Assembly (NCBI RefSeq): GCF_000367365.1 | Contig: NZ_BARF01000081.1 | Span: 124,001 to 188,000 of the forward strand | Length of the DNA stretch: 64,000 nt | Direction of reading: 5' to 3' | DNA from: Streptomyces prunicolor NBRC 13075 | GTDB lineage: Bacteria; Actinomycetota; Actinomycetes; Streptomycetales; Streptomycetaceae | In this document: positions 9,426-18,474 of the stretch, piece by piece | Position numbering within the stretch: position 1 is the stretch's first letter | Layout of the letters: the number at the start of each line of letters is the position of its first letter | The notes under the pieces: model-generated | Databases searched by the model: none | What the model was told of the DNA's origin: nothing | The model's input: the letters and a program-made list of their open reading frames with translations, nothing else | Program-made: the position numbers and the translations under genes

Positions 9426-10301
9426 GTGAGCGAGCCGCGGTCTGCCCCAACCGTCTTGCAGATGGTGCTCGGTAGACGGCTCCAAGACCTTCGGGTGGCC
9501 GCGAATCTGACGGCGCAGGAGGCCGGCAAGCGGATTCGCCAGGCTTCTACGACCGTGACCCGGATGGAACGAGCCGAGGTCACCCTGAAGTGGGCGACGG
9601 TCAAGGCGCTCCTGGAGACCTACGGGGTCGGGGAGGCAGAGGCGAAGGAGTTTCTCGACCTTACGGAGCAGGCCAACGCTCCTGGTTGGTGGCAGAGCTA
9701 CCGTGATGCGCTGCCAAGTTGGTTCGCCGTATATGTGAGCTTGGAGACCTCGGCTACTCAGATCCGTCTCTACGAACCGCAGGTGATTCCAGGGCTCTTG
9801 CAAACCGAGGACTACGCCCGTGACGTTCTGAGAGTGGGTTTCCCCCGGGTCTCGTCCGATGAGCTGGAACGGCGTGTGGCCCTCCGCATGGAGCGCCGGG
9901 CGCTCCTCACTCGCCCCGATGCGCCGCAGTTGTGGGTGGTCATGGACGAGACGGTGCTGCGGCGACGCGCCAGTGACGCGGACGTCATGCAAGCGCAGAT
10001 CGACCATCTGCTTGAGGCGTCTCAACTACCGAATGTAACCCTGCAAGTCGCCCGGTTCAGTGACGGCCTGCATCCAGGAGCATTCGGTCCTTTCACTCAC
10101 TTCCGCTTCCAGGTCTCGGAATTTCCGGACGTAGTCTGCAACGACAGCGTCAGCAGTGCGACCTATATCGAAGACCGAGTAGAGGTCGCTCTCTACCGCG
10201 AGGTCCTGGACCGGATGAGTGCGCAGGCAATATCGAAAAGGCGCACCGTGGAGTTCCTCGGTGATGTGCGCAAGGAGCTACTAAATGAGTCACGTCCTTA
10301 A
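9426..10301 (+). CDS. XRE-family regulator with DUF5753
   Basis: 291-residue regulator. An N-terminal XRE helix-turn-helix (LGRRLQDLRVAANLTAQEAGKRIRQ) lies around residues 15-70. A DUF5753 domain follows (PGLLQTEDYARDVLR, VLRRRASDADVMQAQIDHLLE, VTLQVARFSDGLHPGAFGPF). This is the abundant Streptomyces type that pairs with DUF397 proteins, which is the case here: the next gene overlaps by 17 bp. GTG start. Likely regulation is autoregulation through the upstream palindrome. Confidence 0.92.
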   Translation: MSEPRSAPTVLQMVLGRRLQDLRVAANLTAQEAGKRIRQASTTVTRMERAEVTLKWATVKALLETYGVGEAEAKEFLDLTEQANAPGWWQSYRDALPSWFAVYVSLETSATQIRLYEPQVIPGLLQTEDYARDVLRVGFPRVSSDELERRVALRMERRALLTRPDAPQLWVVMDETVLRRRASDADVMQAQIDHLLEASQLPNVTLQVARFSDGLHPGAFGPFTHFRFQVSEFPDVVCNDSVSSATYIEDRVEVALYREVLDRMSAQAISKRRTVEFLGDVRKELLNESRP

Positions 10302-10536
10302 TGCCGCCGTTGACCTTGGCGTCGAGGGGTGGGAGTGCCCCTGGAGCGGTACCAATGGCGGACAGTGCCTAGAAGCGATGGACCTTGGCGACGGCCGCAT
10401 CGCTCTGCGCCAGTCCACTGACCCTCACGGCCCAGCTCTCATCTTCACGAAGGCCGAGCTGGGCGCGTTCGTGAGCGGGGCAAAGGCCGGGAAGGCCGAC
10501 TACTTGATCACCCCGGGCTTGTCGGTTGCTGGCTAA
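10285..10536 (+). CDS. DUF397 domain protein
   Basis: 83-residue DUF397 protein (GWECPWSGTNGGQCLEAMDLGDGRIALRQS, then ALIFTKAELGAFVSGAKAGK). DUF397 proteins are small partners encoded directly after XRE/DUF5753 regulators in Streptomyces, in a toxin-antitoxin-like or signalling arrangement. Overlap with the upstream gene is 17 bp, indicating translational coupling. Confidence 0.9.
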   Translation: MSHVLNAAVDLGVEGWECPWSGTNGGQCLEAMDLGDGRIALRQSTDPHGPALIFTKAELGAFVSGAKAGKADYLITPGLSVAG

Positions 10537-10587
10537 TTCTTTCAGGTCCCGTAGTAACTGTATGCATGCCATCAATGGAGGACGGAA

Positions 10588-11391
10588 ATGACCGATGACG
10601 TTTTCGATGCGGGGAAAATAGATACAAGCCGACCACACCCGGCTCGCCTGTATGACTTCTACCTCGGTGGCAAGGATAACTATCCCGCAGACTGGGCGGC
10701 GGCAGAGCAGGTCGAGTTACTGTACCCCGACATCAAAGCTGCATCGGTGACGAACCGAGATTTCATGCATTGCGCCTCCCGGATGCTCGCCCGGCAAGGG
10801 ATTCGGCAGTTCCTTGATATCGGTACTGGAATCCCCACGGTGCCGAACCTGCATCAGGTTGTCCAGGAGATAAACTCAGGCTCTCGTGTCGTATACGTGG
10901 ACAATGACCCCATCGTCCTAAGGCACGCCGAGGCTCTCCTTTACGGAACCGATGAAGGGTGCACGGAGTACATTTCGGCCGATTTCAGGGAGCCCGAGAA
11001 AATCCTCCAGGCGGCGAAGGAGGTTCTCGATTTCAGCGAGCCGATTGCGCTCTCGCTAGTGGCGCTGCTGCACTTCGTCTCTGATGACTATGATCCACAA
11101 GGAATTGTTCGACAGTTGCTGGAGCCAATGGCGGCGGGAAGTCATCTGGTGATCTCGCACGCCACGGGCGACTTCGATCCCGAAGCGTGGGAACAGATCG
11201 TTCAGGTCTATCGCAACGGGGGAACTCCTGCCCAGGTGCGGTCGCGGGATGAGGTCGCCCAGTTCTTCGCTGGTCTTGAAGTGCTCGACCCTGGCGTTGT
11301 GGTGGCCACTCAATGGCAGCCCGGCATTGGCCAAACGCTGGCCAAGCCCGACGAACTCGCGCTATACGTGGGCGTAGCTCGCAAGGCCTAG
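10588..11391 (+). CDS. SAM-dependent methyltransferase, DUF574 (Methyltransf_19)
   Basis: 267-residue methyltransferase. The N-terminal PHPARLYDFYLGGKDNYPAD is the hallmark of the DUF574 family. QFLDIGTGIPT is the SAM-binding motif I and VVYVDNDP motif II. It starts 51 bp after the DUF397 gene, with GGAGGA just upstream, and probably belongs to the same operon. Substrate unknown. Confidence 0.92.
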   Translation: MTDDVFDAGKIDTSRPHPARLYDFYLGGKDNYPADWAAAEQVELLYPDIKAASVTNRDFMHCASRMLARQGIRQFLDIGTGIPTVPNLHQVVQEINSGSRVVYVDNDPIVLRHAEALLYGTDEGCTEYISADFREPEKILQAAKEVLDFSEPIALSLVALLHFVSDDYDPQGIVRQLLEPMAAGSHLVISHATGDFDPEAWEQIVQVYRNGGTPAQVRSRDEVAQFFAGLEVLDPGVVVATQWQPGIGQTLAKPDELALYVGVARKA

Positions 11392-12170
11392 ATTCAAACG
11401 CTGGCGGATATCACCCACGAGGCCTCTGCGCGGAGCGTGGGAAGACAGGTTCGATCACGGCCGTGCCGATTGGCCAGCATCAAGTTGTCGGTCGGTCGGT
11501 ACGGCGTGGGGGAGTGCTCCGACCGCTCCAGTCGAACCGCTCTCACACCAAACACCAGTCCAACTGACGAAGGCAGCAGAGCCTCCGAGGCCACGGCCCC
11601 AGCCGATCAGCGAGCCGGACATCTGCTCCTAGACGTTGTTCTCCGGAGCTGGTGGTGGGGCCGACACTCACGCGAAGGTACCGAACGACCAGAGCGTGCA
11701 TGGTAAAACCCTCGGGCCAGATGCGAGGACGCTCATGGTCCGAGTGGCTGTGGTGACCATCGGCGGTCCCGTAAAGCGGCCACAACTGGCTCCGGATGAC
11801 AACCGGTTCAACGACGGCGTGAAGCGGCCCCCACGCTCCAAACTGCACAGTCAGGCGGGTAGGCGGGGCCACTTCGGGTCGACGCCGAGGCCTCGGCCAC
11901 CACCTCCTTGGCCAGGAACGAAGAACGCAGGCCCGCGCACCGTTGCCGCAGATCCACGACGCGACCCAGCAGGTTCCGCATCCCTCGGGATTCCGCGACT
12001 CGGCACCTCTATGAGAACGGACATGCGGTTACCAGCCGCCCAGGGGCGACTCGTCGGCAGGGCATCGACCCCCTCCCGTGCCGCGAAATCTATCCACAGG
12101 CAACCAGTGGCAGGCTCGTCAGCCCCGGTTGCGGCCTGATCAACTCCCCCGACAGAAGGGCCGGTTCAGC
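11392..12170. other. Gene-free region with one copy of a dispersed repeat
   Basis: About 780 bp with only low-quality overlapping frames. It contains the dispersed repeat at 12083-12101 and otherwise nothing I can identify. It marks the change from regulatory genes typical of the chromosome to accessory DNA. Confidence 0.4.
12083..12101 (+). repeat. Dispersed repeat with CTATCCACA core, copy 1
   Basis: GCGAAATCTATCCACAGGC, identical over 19 bp to 19093-19111; a 16-bp core recurs inverted at 18305-18320. The CTATCCACA core resembles a DnaA box (TTATCCACA). Function unknown. Confidence 0.7.
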
Positions 12171-12725
12171 ATGCTCTCGCGCTCCCGAGCCACTCAAGCC
12201 AGGCCATCAGAAGCCCCGATATCCCCCTGGGTGATTCACACACAACGAAGTGTGCGCACGCTGACATCTCCGGCGACCCCAGACGACATCCAGGACGCGA
12301 ACGCCCTGCACGCCAGGTGCTCGCTGGAAACGAGGTTCGCCCGCTACGGTGCCGCACGCCGCACCTTGTCGCGGGCCGAATGGGAACACCTGACGAACCC
12401 AGACCGAGGGATCACCTGGGCCACGCGCCCGGCCGGCGATCCCGCCGAAGCCGATGTCGTCGCCCTTACTCACCTGATGCACACAGAGGACGAAGGCGTA
12501 CACGAACTGGCCCTGCTTGTCGACGACTCGTGGCAGGGCCAGGGCCTCGGGTCCGCCCTGGCCCGTAACGTCCTCGCCGTCGCCAGGACCACGTCGGTCC
12601 GCGAGCTCACCCTCCTGGTCGGCTCGGACAACCGGAGGATGCAGTCCATCCTCCGGCGGCTTGGAGCCGTACTGCCCCCAGCACGCGGGACAACCGTCAA
12701 CATTGTTGTGCCTGTGGGGACTTGA
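12171..12725 (+). CDS. GNAT-family N-acetyltransferase
   Basis: 184-residue GNAT acetyltransferase. The acetyl-CoA-binding motif A is VDDSWQGQGLGSALARNVL, with the Q-x-x-G-x-G/A pattern as QGQGLG. The start at ATG 12171 follows AGAAGGG; a later in-frame GTG at 12231 is possible. It runs in the same direction as the alpha/beta hydrolase gene 3 bp downstream, so the two are probably co-transcribed. Substrate not predictable. Confidence 0.8.
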   Translation: MLSRSRATQARPSEAPISPWVIHTQRSVRTLTSPATPDDIQDANALHARCSLETRFARYGAARRTLSRAEWEHLTNPDRGITWATRPAGDPAEADVVALTHLMHTEDEGVHELALLVDDSWQGQGLGSALARNVLAVARTTSVRELTLLVGSDNRRMQSILRRLGAVLPPARGTTVNIVVPVGT

Positions 12726-12728
12726 GTA

Positions 12729-13661
12729 GTGAGTGCCCAGCAGAGTACGCCCGTCTCACGCCCGGCGAAGGCGCCGTCCGCCCACTTGACCCGTCCGGAC
12801 GGCGCCCGGCTGGCGCTCTACACCGACGGACCCGCTACGCCCCACCTCGCCGTCGTCTTCGCGCACGGCTGGCAGGCCGCAGCCTCCATCTGGGAACGGC
12901 ACGCCCACGAGCTCCTTGGCCGTCACCCGGACATACGCGTAGTCCGATACGACCAGCGGGGCCACGGCGACTCCACCCCAGGTGCGGAGGAGCCGTCCAT
13001 CTCCCTCCTCGCCGACGACCTGCGGGCGATCATCCGCCACCAAGCGCCTGACGACCTTCCGGTGATCCTCGTCGGCCACTCGATGGGCGGCATGGCTGTA
13101 CTCACGCTCGCGGCCGACCACCCGCACCTCATCGACGACCAGGTGGTGGGAGTCGTCCTCGCCGCCACCACCGGCGGAGCCCTCGACATGGCCGCCCGAC
13201 TCAACCCCGTCCACCGGCGGCTGCTCGGACTGACCCGCCATGCGATGGCCGAACTGTGCCTGCGAGCGCCCCGCCCGGCCGAGCGCGTGCGCGACCTGCT
13301 GCGGCCTCGCCCCTACCCACAGCCGCCGATTGACATCGCGGCACGCTGGTACCGGGCCCTGATGACGCACGACGTCACCACCCGCCTGGACGCGCTGAGA
13401 CGGGTGACGGTGCACCTTCTCGTCGGCGAGGCCGACCGCCACATCCCACCCGTCCACGCCGTACGGCTGGCTGCTCAGATTCCCGGTGCTGTGGTCCACC
13501 TCGTGCCCCGGGCCGGACATCGGCTACCCACTCAGCACCCCAGGGAAGTTCAGGCCGTTCTCGTTCGTGCCTGTGTCGAGGCCCTGGACCGCGTTACGGT
13601 CAGCCCGACAGAGTCTCGGCCTCATGCGGCCGAGTCCGGTCCACGAGCTCCCCAAGGATGA
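12729..13661 (+). CDS. Alpha/beta hydrolase
   Basis: 310-residue alpha/beta-hydrolase. VVFAHGWQAAASIW is the oxyanion-hole region, GHSMGG near residues 115-120 is the nucleophile elbow (Ser of GxSxG), GEADRHIP carries the acid and AGHRLP the catalytic His. GTG start 3 bp after the acetyltransferase stop. The 3' end overlaps the convergent gene at 13600 by 62 bp. Probably an esterase or lipase; specificity unknown. Confidence 0.88.
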   Translation: MSAQQSTPVSRPAKAPSAHLTRPDGARLALYTDGPATPHLAVVFAHGWQAAASIWERHAHELLGRHPDIRVVRYDQRGHGDSTPGAEEPSISLLADDLRAIIRHQAPDDLPVILVGHSMGGMAVLTLAADHPHLIDDQVVGVVLAATTGGALDMAARLNPVHRRLLGLTRHAMAELCLRAPRPAERVRDLLRPRPYPQPPIDIAARWYRALMTHDVTTRLDALRRVTVHLLVGEADRHIPPVHAVRLAAQIPGAVVHLVPRAGHRLPTQHPREVQAVLVRACVEALDRVTVSPTESRPHAAESGPRAPQG

Positions 13662-14385
13662 GCCGCTTGGCCCGCGGCAGCGCGGCCTGTTCCTGCTCGA
13701 TGGCCCGTCCGGTGACGACGCCCTCAAGCACGCGGGAAGGGTGGAGCATCTCCAGGATCTTCAGGGCCAGCTCGGCCGGCACGTCGGTGAGCTTGAGGTC
13801 CATGTGCGTGGCGTCGGCGCGCAGAGTCACGTTGCCCGACGCCAGCACCGGCGTCGGGCCCTGGCTGTACTCGCCGCCGTACCAGTAGGAGCGCGAGCGC
13901 GCCGGTTCCGGGTGGCGAGGGCTGCCCGCGGCCGACAGCCCGGGAAGAGCATGTTCCAGACGCCGGTTCATGACGATCCTGGCCTGGCGCCTCTCCTCCG
14001 CGATACGGGTTTGCTTGAGCGCCTCCACGAGGGTCTCCAGGTAGTCGGGCAGAAACCGGCGCACGATCTCGTCCGCGATACGCAGGGCCGGGCGGTCCAT
14101 CCCGACAGTGATCGAATCCGCCCTGGCACCGCCCCAGCAACTCGGATAGACACCGTCGATCGTCAGGCGCCGCCCGGCATCGCCCTTGCGGTGGGTGTTC
14201 ATGCGGACGAGGCTGACGCCAAGGCCGGCGGGATGGCGAAGGAGTACCGAGCCCTGCACGTTCCAGCCCGGCTCGTGGGTCCAGCCGCCACCCTGGATGT
14301 CACGGTAGTTGAGCGCATCGACCAGGGCGCGGCCGAGGGCGTCGTAGTGGTCACTGACCAACTGCATCTCTTCGGAAGGGAGCAC
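13600..14385 (-). CDS. Hypothetical protein, last gene of the 13.6-17.4 kb operon
   Basis: 261-residue protein with no family I recognise. It has a mixed N-terminal half (GWTHEPGWNVQGSVLLRHPAGLGVSLVRM) and a Glu/Arg-rich helical middle. It starts 39 bp after the preceding gene and is the fourth gene under the TCTTAAGA-bracketed promoter at 17436-17485. Its 3' end converges on and overlaps the alpha/beta hydrolase gene by 62 bp. Confidence 0.7.
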   Translation of the reverse strand: MLPSEEMQLVSDHYDALGRALVDALNYRDIQGGGWTHEPGWNVQGSVLLRHPAGLGVSLVRMNTHRKGDAGRRLTIDGVYPSCWGGARADSITVGMDRPALRIADEIVRRFLPDYLETLVEALKQTRIAEERRQARIVMNRRLEHALPGLSAAGSPRHPEPARSRSYWYGGEYSQGPTPVLASGNVTLRADATHMDLKLTDVPAELALKILEMLHPSRVLEGVVTGRAIEQEQAALPRAKRLILGELVDRTRPHEAETLSG

Positions 14386-14424
14386 GTTCTCCTTGCTGAC
14401 TGGGGGAGGGCGATGGGCGGGTGT

Positions 14425-15705
14425 TCAGGAGGCGAGGGCTGCCAGGGCCTCCCGCAATTGGGTGCCGGAGACGGCCAGCGAGCGGTACTGACGCTCCCTG
14501 CGGCGGTGGGTTCGGGCTCGCTGCTCGGCTGCGCGATGGCGTTCACGCAGTTCGCGCAGCTCCCGACGGGCATCCCCACGCTGGCCGAGCACGTCGTCTT
14601 GAGCGGCGGCCAGCTGCAGCGCCTCGACGTCGGGGCGGGCGAGGTAGTGAAGGGCCAGGGCCCGCAGTACGGCCGAGGCACGGCGGGCGGTGGCGGACGG
14701 GGCGGAGTGCCCGGTCGTCCTGCTCGTGCGCACCCGGGCCGACGTTTCCTTCGGCGTGGTTGCGGTGAGGTCTTCGATCGTGTCGCTGTTCCACGCTCCG
14801 TTGAGCCGGACACCGTTGACGGTGGGCTCGTGGTCTCGTTCGTCCTCGAAGTGGCGCCGGCGTGCGTGCCCGTAGGCCACCCAGATGCCCTCGGGCATGG
14901 GAAGCGGTCGGTAGATGTCCCGTCCGACGGTGAACTGGCCGCGCACACGTGCGCCCGTGACCTCGTACACCACGCTTCCCCGGACGGCGCCGTCCACAGC
15001 GACCTCCTGTACGAGGACCGACCCCATAGGCCGGCCGCGGCCGTCGACGAGCGGGAGCCGTACGGGCGCGAGGTCGGGACGCAGGGCCGGGCGGGGGGTG
15101 CGACGGGCGATGCCGAGGATGACGTTGAGCTTGCGCCGGGCGAGGACTCGCTGCTGCTGGAGGTCGGCGCACTCGGTCTCGGCCCGCGCGGCCTTCTCGG
15201 CCTCGTGGTCGGCGAACGCCGACGCCTTGACCCGGGCCGCAGACGTGAGCAGGGCTTCACGGTGCGGCAGCGTGTACCAGTGACCGACGATCGCCCGGAT
15301 CACGGCCTCGGTACGGCGACGGACGGCGGAAGTGAGCTGCCGGTGCACGCGGTTGTCACGGAGACTGGTGGCGTACTGACCGAGGAAGTACCCGTCGGGC
15401 ACCGCGGCCGGGTCGAGATCTCCGGTCCAGCCGTGCAACCGGACGCCGTAGACGACCGGTTCGTCGGGCCGGTGCTCGTAGTAGCCGACGGGCTCAGCGC
15501 CGTCGCCGTACTGCACGCTGACCGCGGAGGGAACGACGGTGCCGTCCCGGAGGTGCTCGGGGACGACGACGAACGTGCCCCGGACGTGAGGAGCGCGTAC
15601 GACGTAACGGACGCGACCGTGCGGAAGCGCGGTCACATGGGCGACGAGCGTGCCGTGGTGGGCCAGCGGCAGCTCTGTGCGGGTCGTCAAAGCGGTGGGG
15701 GACAA
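14425..15705 (-). CDS. Orphan protein with tandem duplicated APHVRG-type domain
   Basis: 426-residue protein of unknown function built from two copies of one ~200-residue unit. Copy 1 has VVRAPHVRGTFVVVP, YGVRLHGW and VIRAIVGHWYTLPHREAL. Copy 2 has YEVTGARVRGQFTVG, NGVRLNGAW and VLRALALHYLARPDVEAL. Each ends in a charged helical stretch. A single-unit relative is encoded at 16739-17353. The start is TTG at 15705 with GGAG 4 bp upstream. It is the third gene of the operon driven from 17436-17485. Confidence 0.7.
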   Translation of the reverse strand: MSPTALTTRTELPLAHHGTLVAHVTALPHGRVRYVVRAPHVRGTFVVVPEHLRDGTVVPSAVSVQYGDGAEPVGYYEHRPDEPVVYGVRLHGWTGDLDPAAVPDGYFLGQYATSLRDNRVHRQLTSAVRRRTEAVIRAIVGHWYTLPHREALLTSAARVKASAFADHEAEKAARAETECADLQQQRVLARRKLNVILGIARRTPRPALRPDLAPVRLPLVDGRGRPMGSVLVQEVAVDGAVRGSVVYEVTGARVRGQFTVGRDIYRPLPMPEGIWVAYGHARRRHFEDERDHEPTVNGVRLNGAWNSDTIEDLTATTPKETSARVRTSRTTGHSAPSATARRASAVLRALALHYLARPDVEALQLAAAQDDVLGQRGDARRELRELRERHRAAEQRARTHRRRERQYRSLAVSGTQLREALAALAS

Positions 15706-15767
15706 GGAACTCCAAGGGGCTACGGGGCAGTTCGCCTGGCGGTACCGCCAGGTGAACTCGGAAGGGG

Positions 15768-16694
15768 TTAGCGTGACGCCGCGAGGGCGCTGATCGGGCC
15801 GGGGGCATGGACGCCTTCGGGGACATCCATCACGTGTCCGGTCCCCTCACAGGCGTTGCAGGCCCGGACAGCGGCCTTACGGACCAGGTCCAGCCAGAAG
15901 GCGACCTGCTGCTCCCACTCGGCGAGCGCCGTACGGTAGTCGGGTCCACTGACGTGATCGGCGACCGGGAGGTACATCTCCCGCCGGACCAGCACCGGCT
16001 CATTGCGCCCCGACTTCAGCGGCCGTCCGTTGGCGCCGATGTACGGCAGCCAGCGCGAGACCGGCTCCTCGAACGGGACCGCGACCGTGACGTAGAGCCC
16101 GTTCGGCTTGCCCGAGCGGCCGTTGAAGCAGTGCTCGACATGTCCCAGGCGCCGGACCAGATCGCGCAGGTGGTCACGCAGGCCCGGGATGTAGCCCCGG
16201 AAGCAATGGTGGTACTCCGGACGCTGCACCAGCGACTCCGGCATGGACGCAACCCACGGCGGGCCTCCGGGCGCAGGCGGCTCCCCGCCCGTCAGGACGA
16301 CGGTCCGGCCCTCGTACGCGTACTCCTGTGCGTCCCTGTCCTGGGTCACCTCCTCGTAGAGGGAGTAGTAGGCCTCACTGCGGCTGCTGTCTCCCAGCGA
16401 CTGGTGCCACTCCTCGACGCTGAGGTACCCGGGGAACCGCTCCGAGAGGGCAGAGAGGTCGGTCAGCCGGTAGCCGGTGACCGTCGGACGGGGCTGGTAG
16501 ACCGCGGTGAGGCACTCGGCCCGATGGCCGGTCACCCACCACACGCCGGTGCCGTCGCCCAGCGGCTGCATCGGCTCGCCGTCGGCCAGGACCGACGTGC
16601 GCAGGGAGGCCGGGAGCCCGGGCGGGTGCGGCAGGTAGTACAGCCAGCGACCGTCGTCGTGCTGGATGGCATAGTGCTGGAAGTCGGTTCGCAT
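15768..16694 (-). CDS. Hypothetical protein with C-terminal CxxC motif
   Basis: 308-residue orphan protein. The ATG at 16694 is used because an AAAGAG ribosome site precedes it; an upstream in-frame extension only shadows the next gene. The middle is rich in aromatic residues (YYSLYEEVTQDRDAQEYAYEG), and RACNACEGTGHV near the C-terminus gives a DnaJ-like single CxxC. Second gene of the operon, 44 bp after the first. Confidence 0.7.
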   Translation of the reverse strand: MRTDFQHYAIQHDDGRWLYYLPHPPGLPASLRTSVLADGEPMQPLGDGTGVWWVTGHRAECLTAVYQPRPTVTGYRLTDLSALSERFPGYLSVEEWHQSLGDSSRSEAYYSLYEEVTQDRDAQEYAYEGRTVVLTGGEPPAPGGPPWVASMPESLVQRPEYHHCFRGYIPGLRDHLRDLVRRLGHVEHCFNGRSGKPNGLYVTVAVPFEEPVSRWLPYIGANGRPLKSGRNEPVLVRREMYLPVADHVSGPDYRTALAEWEQQVAFWLDLVRKAAVRACNACEGTGHVMDVPEGVHAPGPISALAASR

Positions 16695-16738
16695 GTCTCT
16701 TTCCGTGAGCGGGCGGGCGTGATGAAGGCGCCTGTCGG

Positions 16739-17353
16739 CTATGCGCAGGCGGGAACGGCAGGGTTCACGAGGTCGCGCAAGACGCTGATCCGCTGCTGCG
16801 TCTCGTCCCGGGCGACCTGGGCGCGACGAACAGCCTCTTCGCGCTGGTCGAGTTCGTTCTCGTACTCGCTCAGGAAGTGCTGCGCGGAGGCTCGTCGCGC
16901 GAGGTCGTCGAGCACGGGCCGGTCGTCGCGCTGGCTCCAGTGCTCCGCAGCGGCGCCGAGCACGACGCGAGCGAGATTGCCCGATCGGCTGGGCAGGAGT
17001 TCGGTCCGACCAGACCGGCCCATGCGGTAGGCCTTGATGGCGTCGACAGCCTGGGTGTTGACGACGCTGCGGCCGGCGAGTTCGATTCCGTGGACGGTCA
17101 GCGGGCGTTCGTGGCGACCGACTCCGGTCGGGACGTTGTCGAGGCGCGCGAAGATGTACAGGTCGGTTCCCCGAGCGGGCGTTTCCGGGACGCTCGGGTC
17201 CGCGAAGAACAGAGCGGGGACCAGGACGACGCTGCCGCGCACGTGCGGTGCCGTGAGCCTGTAGCGCACGGCACCGGTGGACGGGTCGGCCAGGAAGGTC
17301 ATCCGGAGTGTGCCGAAGCCGCCGAGTTCGAGCTGGGCGTAGCTGTGGTCCAA
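16739..17353 (-). CDS. Orphan protein with single APHVRG-type domain
   Basis: 204-residue protein, first gene of the operon. VRYRLTAPHVRGSVVLVP, LTVHGIELAG and a C-terminal charged helix match each half of the 426-residue protein two genes downstream, so the two are paralogues in one operon. The ATG lies about 86 bp downstream of the predicted transcription start of the bracketed promoter at 17436-17485. Function unknown. Confidence 0.7.
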   Translation of the reverse strand: MDHSYAQLELGGFGTLRMTFLADPSTGAVRYRLTAPHVRGSVVLVPALFFADPSVPETPARGTDLYIFARLDNVPTGVGRHERPLTVHGIELAGRSVVNTQAVDAIKAYRMGRSGRTELLPSRSGNLARVVLGAAAEHWSQRDDRPVLDDLARRASAQHFLSEYENELDQREEAVRRAQVARDETQQRISVLRDLVNPAVPACA

Positions 17354-17435
17354 TGCGAGCCTTCACTGTCGAGTCGTCGGGAGGTACCGGCGCGTGGCGT
17401 TGCCGGTTGCCGAAGAGCCGCTACAACGACCCCTT

Positions 17436-17485
17436 GACTCTTATGACTCTACAGTGGTCGACTGGGTTGTGCAAGTCTTAAGAGG
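17436..17485 (-). promoter_or_regulatory. TCTTAAGA-bracketed promoter, site A
   Basis: On the minus strand: -35 TTGCAC (17469-17474), 17-bp spacer, -10 TAGAGT (17446-17451). An intact TCTTAAGA lies upstream of the -35 and a one-mismatch palindrome (TCATAAGA) overlaps the -10. It is the most divergent of the eight copies and drives the four-gene operon 17353-13600. Confidence 0.8.
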
Positions 17486-17512
17486 CGCCACGCTGAGTAG
17501 TTCAGGCGCCGA

Positions 17513-17555
17513 ACAGCCGGCCCGGCCCGTGGAGATAACGGGCCGGGCCGGCTGT
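17513..17555 (-). terminator. Rho-independent-type terminator of lipoprotein gene
   Basis: Perfect 18-bp inverted repeat (ACAGCCGGCCCGGCCCGT and its complement) with loop GGAGATA, 25 bp after the lipoprotein stop codon. There is no U-tract, as is usual in Streptomyces. It also insulates the lipoprotein gene from promoter site A. Confidence 0.8.
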
Positions 17556-17579
17556 CATCGCAACGTCGCGGCGCGGGGC

Positions 17580-18185
17580 CTAACCCGCGGGGGCGTAGTT
17601 GCTAAGCACGCACCCGTGGGCGAGGGCAGGCCTGGTGCTGAAGCCGCTCGGCACGCTGAAGTTCGGGTCGCAGGTCAGGAACTTGAGGCCGGATCCCGTC
17701 AGGTCGCGAAACGTGCGGTCGTTGACCGGAACGACCGCGAAGTCCCGGCCGACGAGGAAGTCGGCATGTCCGTCCTTCTCCCTGACGGCGGCCTCGAAGG
17801 TCTTCATGTTGGGCACCGCGAGCAGGGCGATGGCGTCGGCGAACGTGTCCTCGCACACGGCGCGCTCGGCTATACCCCACGACGGGTCCCGCACCTCGGC
17901 CCTACCCCACGCAGTGTTCCGGCCAGACGCGTCGTACTTCTGGCCCGACGTGAATTCCCGACAGGCCGTGTGACGGTTGACGAAGGACGCGATCGAGGCC
18001 ATCCCCGACGCCGAGGGCAGGGCGTAGCGGTCCTCACCAGTAGGGCCAGGCGAACTCGTGGCGAGCGCCGAGTCGGTGCCGGCAGTCCCGCAGCCCGCGA
18101 GGGCGAGGGCCGCAACGACATTCAGGACGATTGCGGCCCGCCGGCCCGGTCGCCGGCTGCGGGAACTGTGTGCGGCTTGTCGCAT
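17580..18185 (-). CDS. Putative lipoprotein, 201 aa
   Basis: Secreted lipoprotein. A twin-arginine-rich N-terminus (SRRPGRRAAIVLNVVAALALAGC) ends in the lipobox LALAGC with the acylated Cys at 32. The mature part has four further Cys residues that could form disulphides and no recognised domain. It is expected on the outer face of the membrane. It is a stand-alone gene with a strong terminator downstream. Confidence 0.8.
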   Translation of the reverse strand: MRQAAHSSRSRRPGRRAAIVLNVVAALALAGCGTAGTDSALATSSPGPTGEDRYALPSASGMASIASFVNRHTACREFTSGQKYDASGRNTAWGRAEVRDPSWGIAERAVCEDTFADAIALLAVPNMKTFEAAVREKDGHADFLVGRDFAVVPVNDRTFRDLTGSGLKFLTCDPNFSVPSGFSTRPALAHGCVLSNYAPAG

Positions 18186-18304
18186 GGTGCTGCACCCCTC
18201 CTCGGGGTCACGGAGTCAACGGCGGGGCGGCAAACGGGAGATGAGCCGACGTGCCTGGACTGGTGCAGCCAGGCGTAGCGCGTTGAGCGACCGTAAGGTG
18301 GCCT

Positions 18305-18320
18305 GCCTGTGGATAGATTT
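18305..18320 (-). repeat. Dispersed repeat with CTATCCACA core, copy 2 (inverted)
   Basis: Reverse complement of AAATCTATCCACAGGC, the 16-bp core shared with 12083-12101 and 19093-19111. It lies in the 18186-18474 intergenic stretch, which otherwise shows nothing. Confidence 0.65.
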
Positions 18321-18474
18321 CCAACCATGCGCTGGGCGTGGGCGGCGGGCGGGTAGCTGTCCTTCGCGGCCGGGTCCAGTGCGGACCGACGCTCATCGGT
18401 CGGCCTGGGAGGGGGAGCGAGGGCTGGCCGGAGTGCCGCGCCCTGGGGAGCGGGGGCGCGGTCGGCTCGGCGGG

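Noticed and set aside
11543..11872. 109-codon minus-strand frame in the 11.4-12.2 kb gap
   Set aside because: Somewhat protein-like, but with no ribosome site, no family resemblance and frames on both strands equally open.
13486..15771. 761-codon plus-strand frame
   Set aside because: Antisense to two minus-strand genes with shared domain structure and a proper promoter; no motifs of its own.
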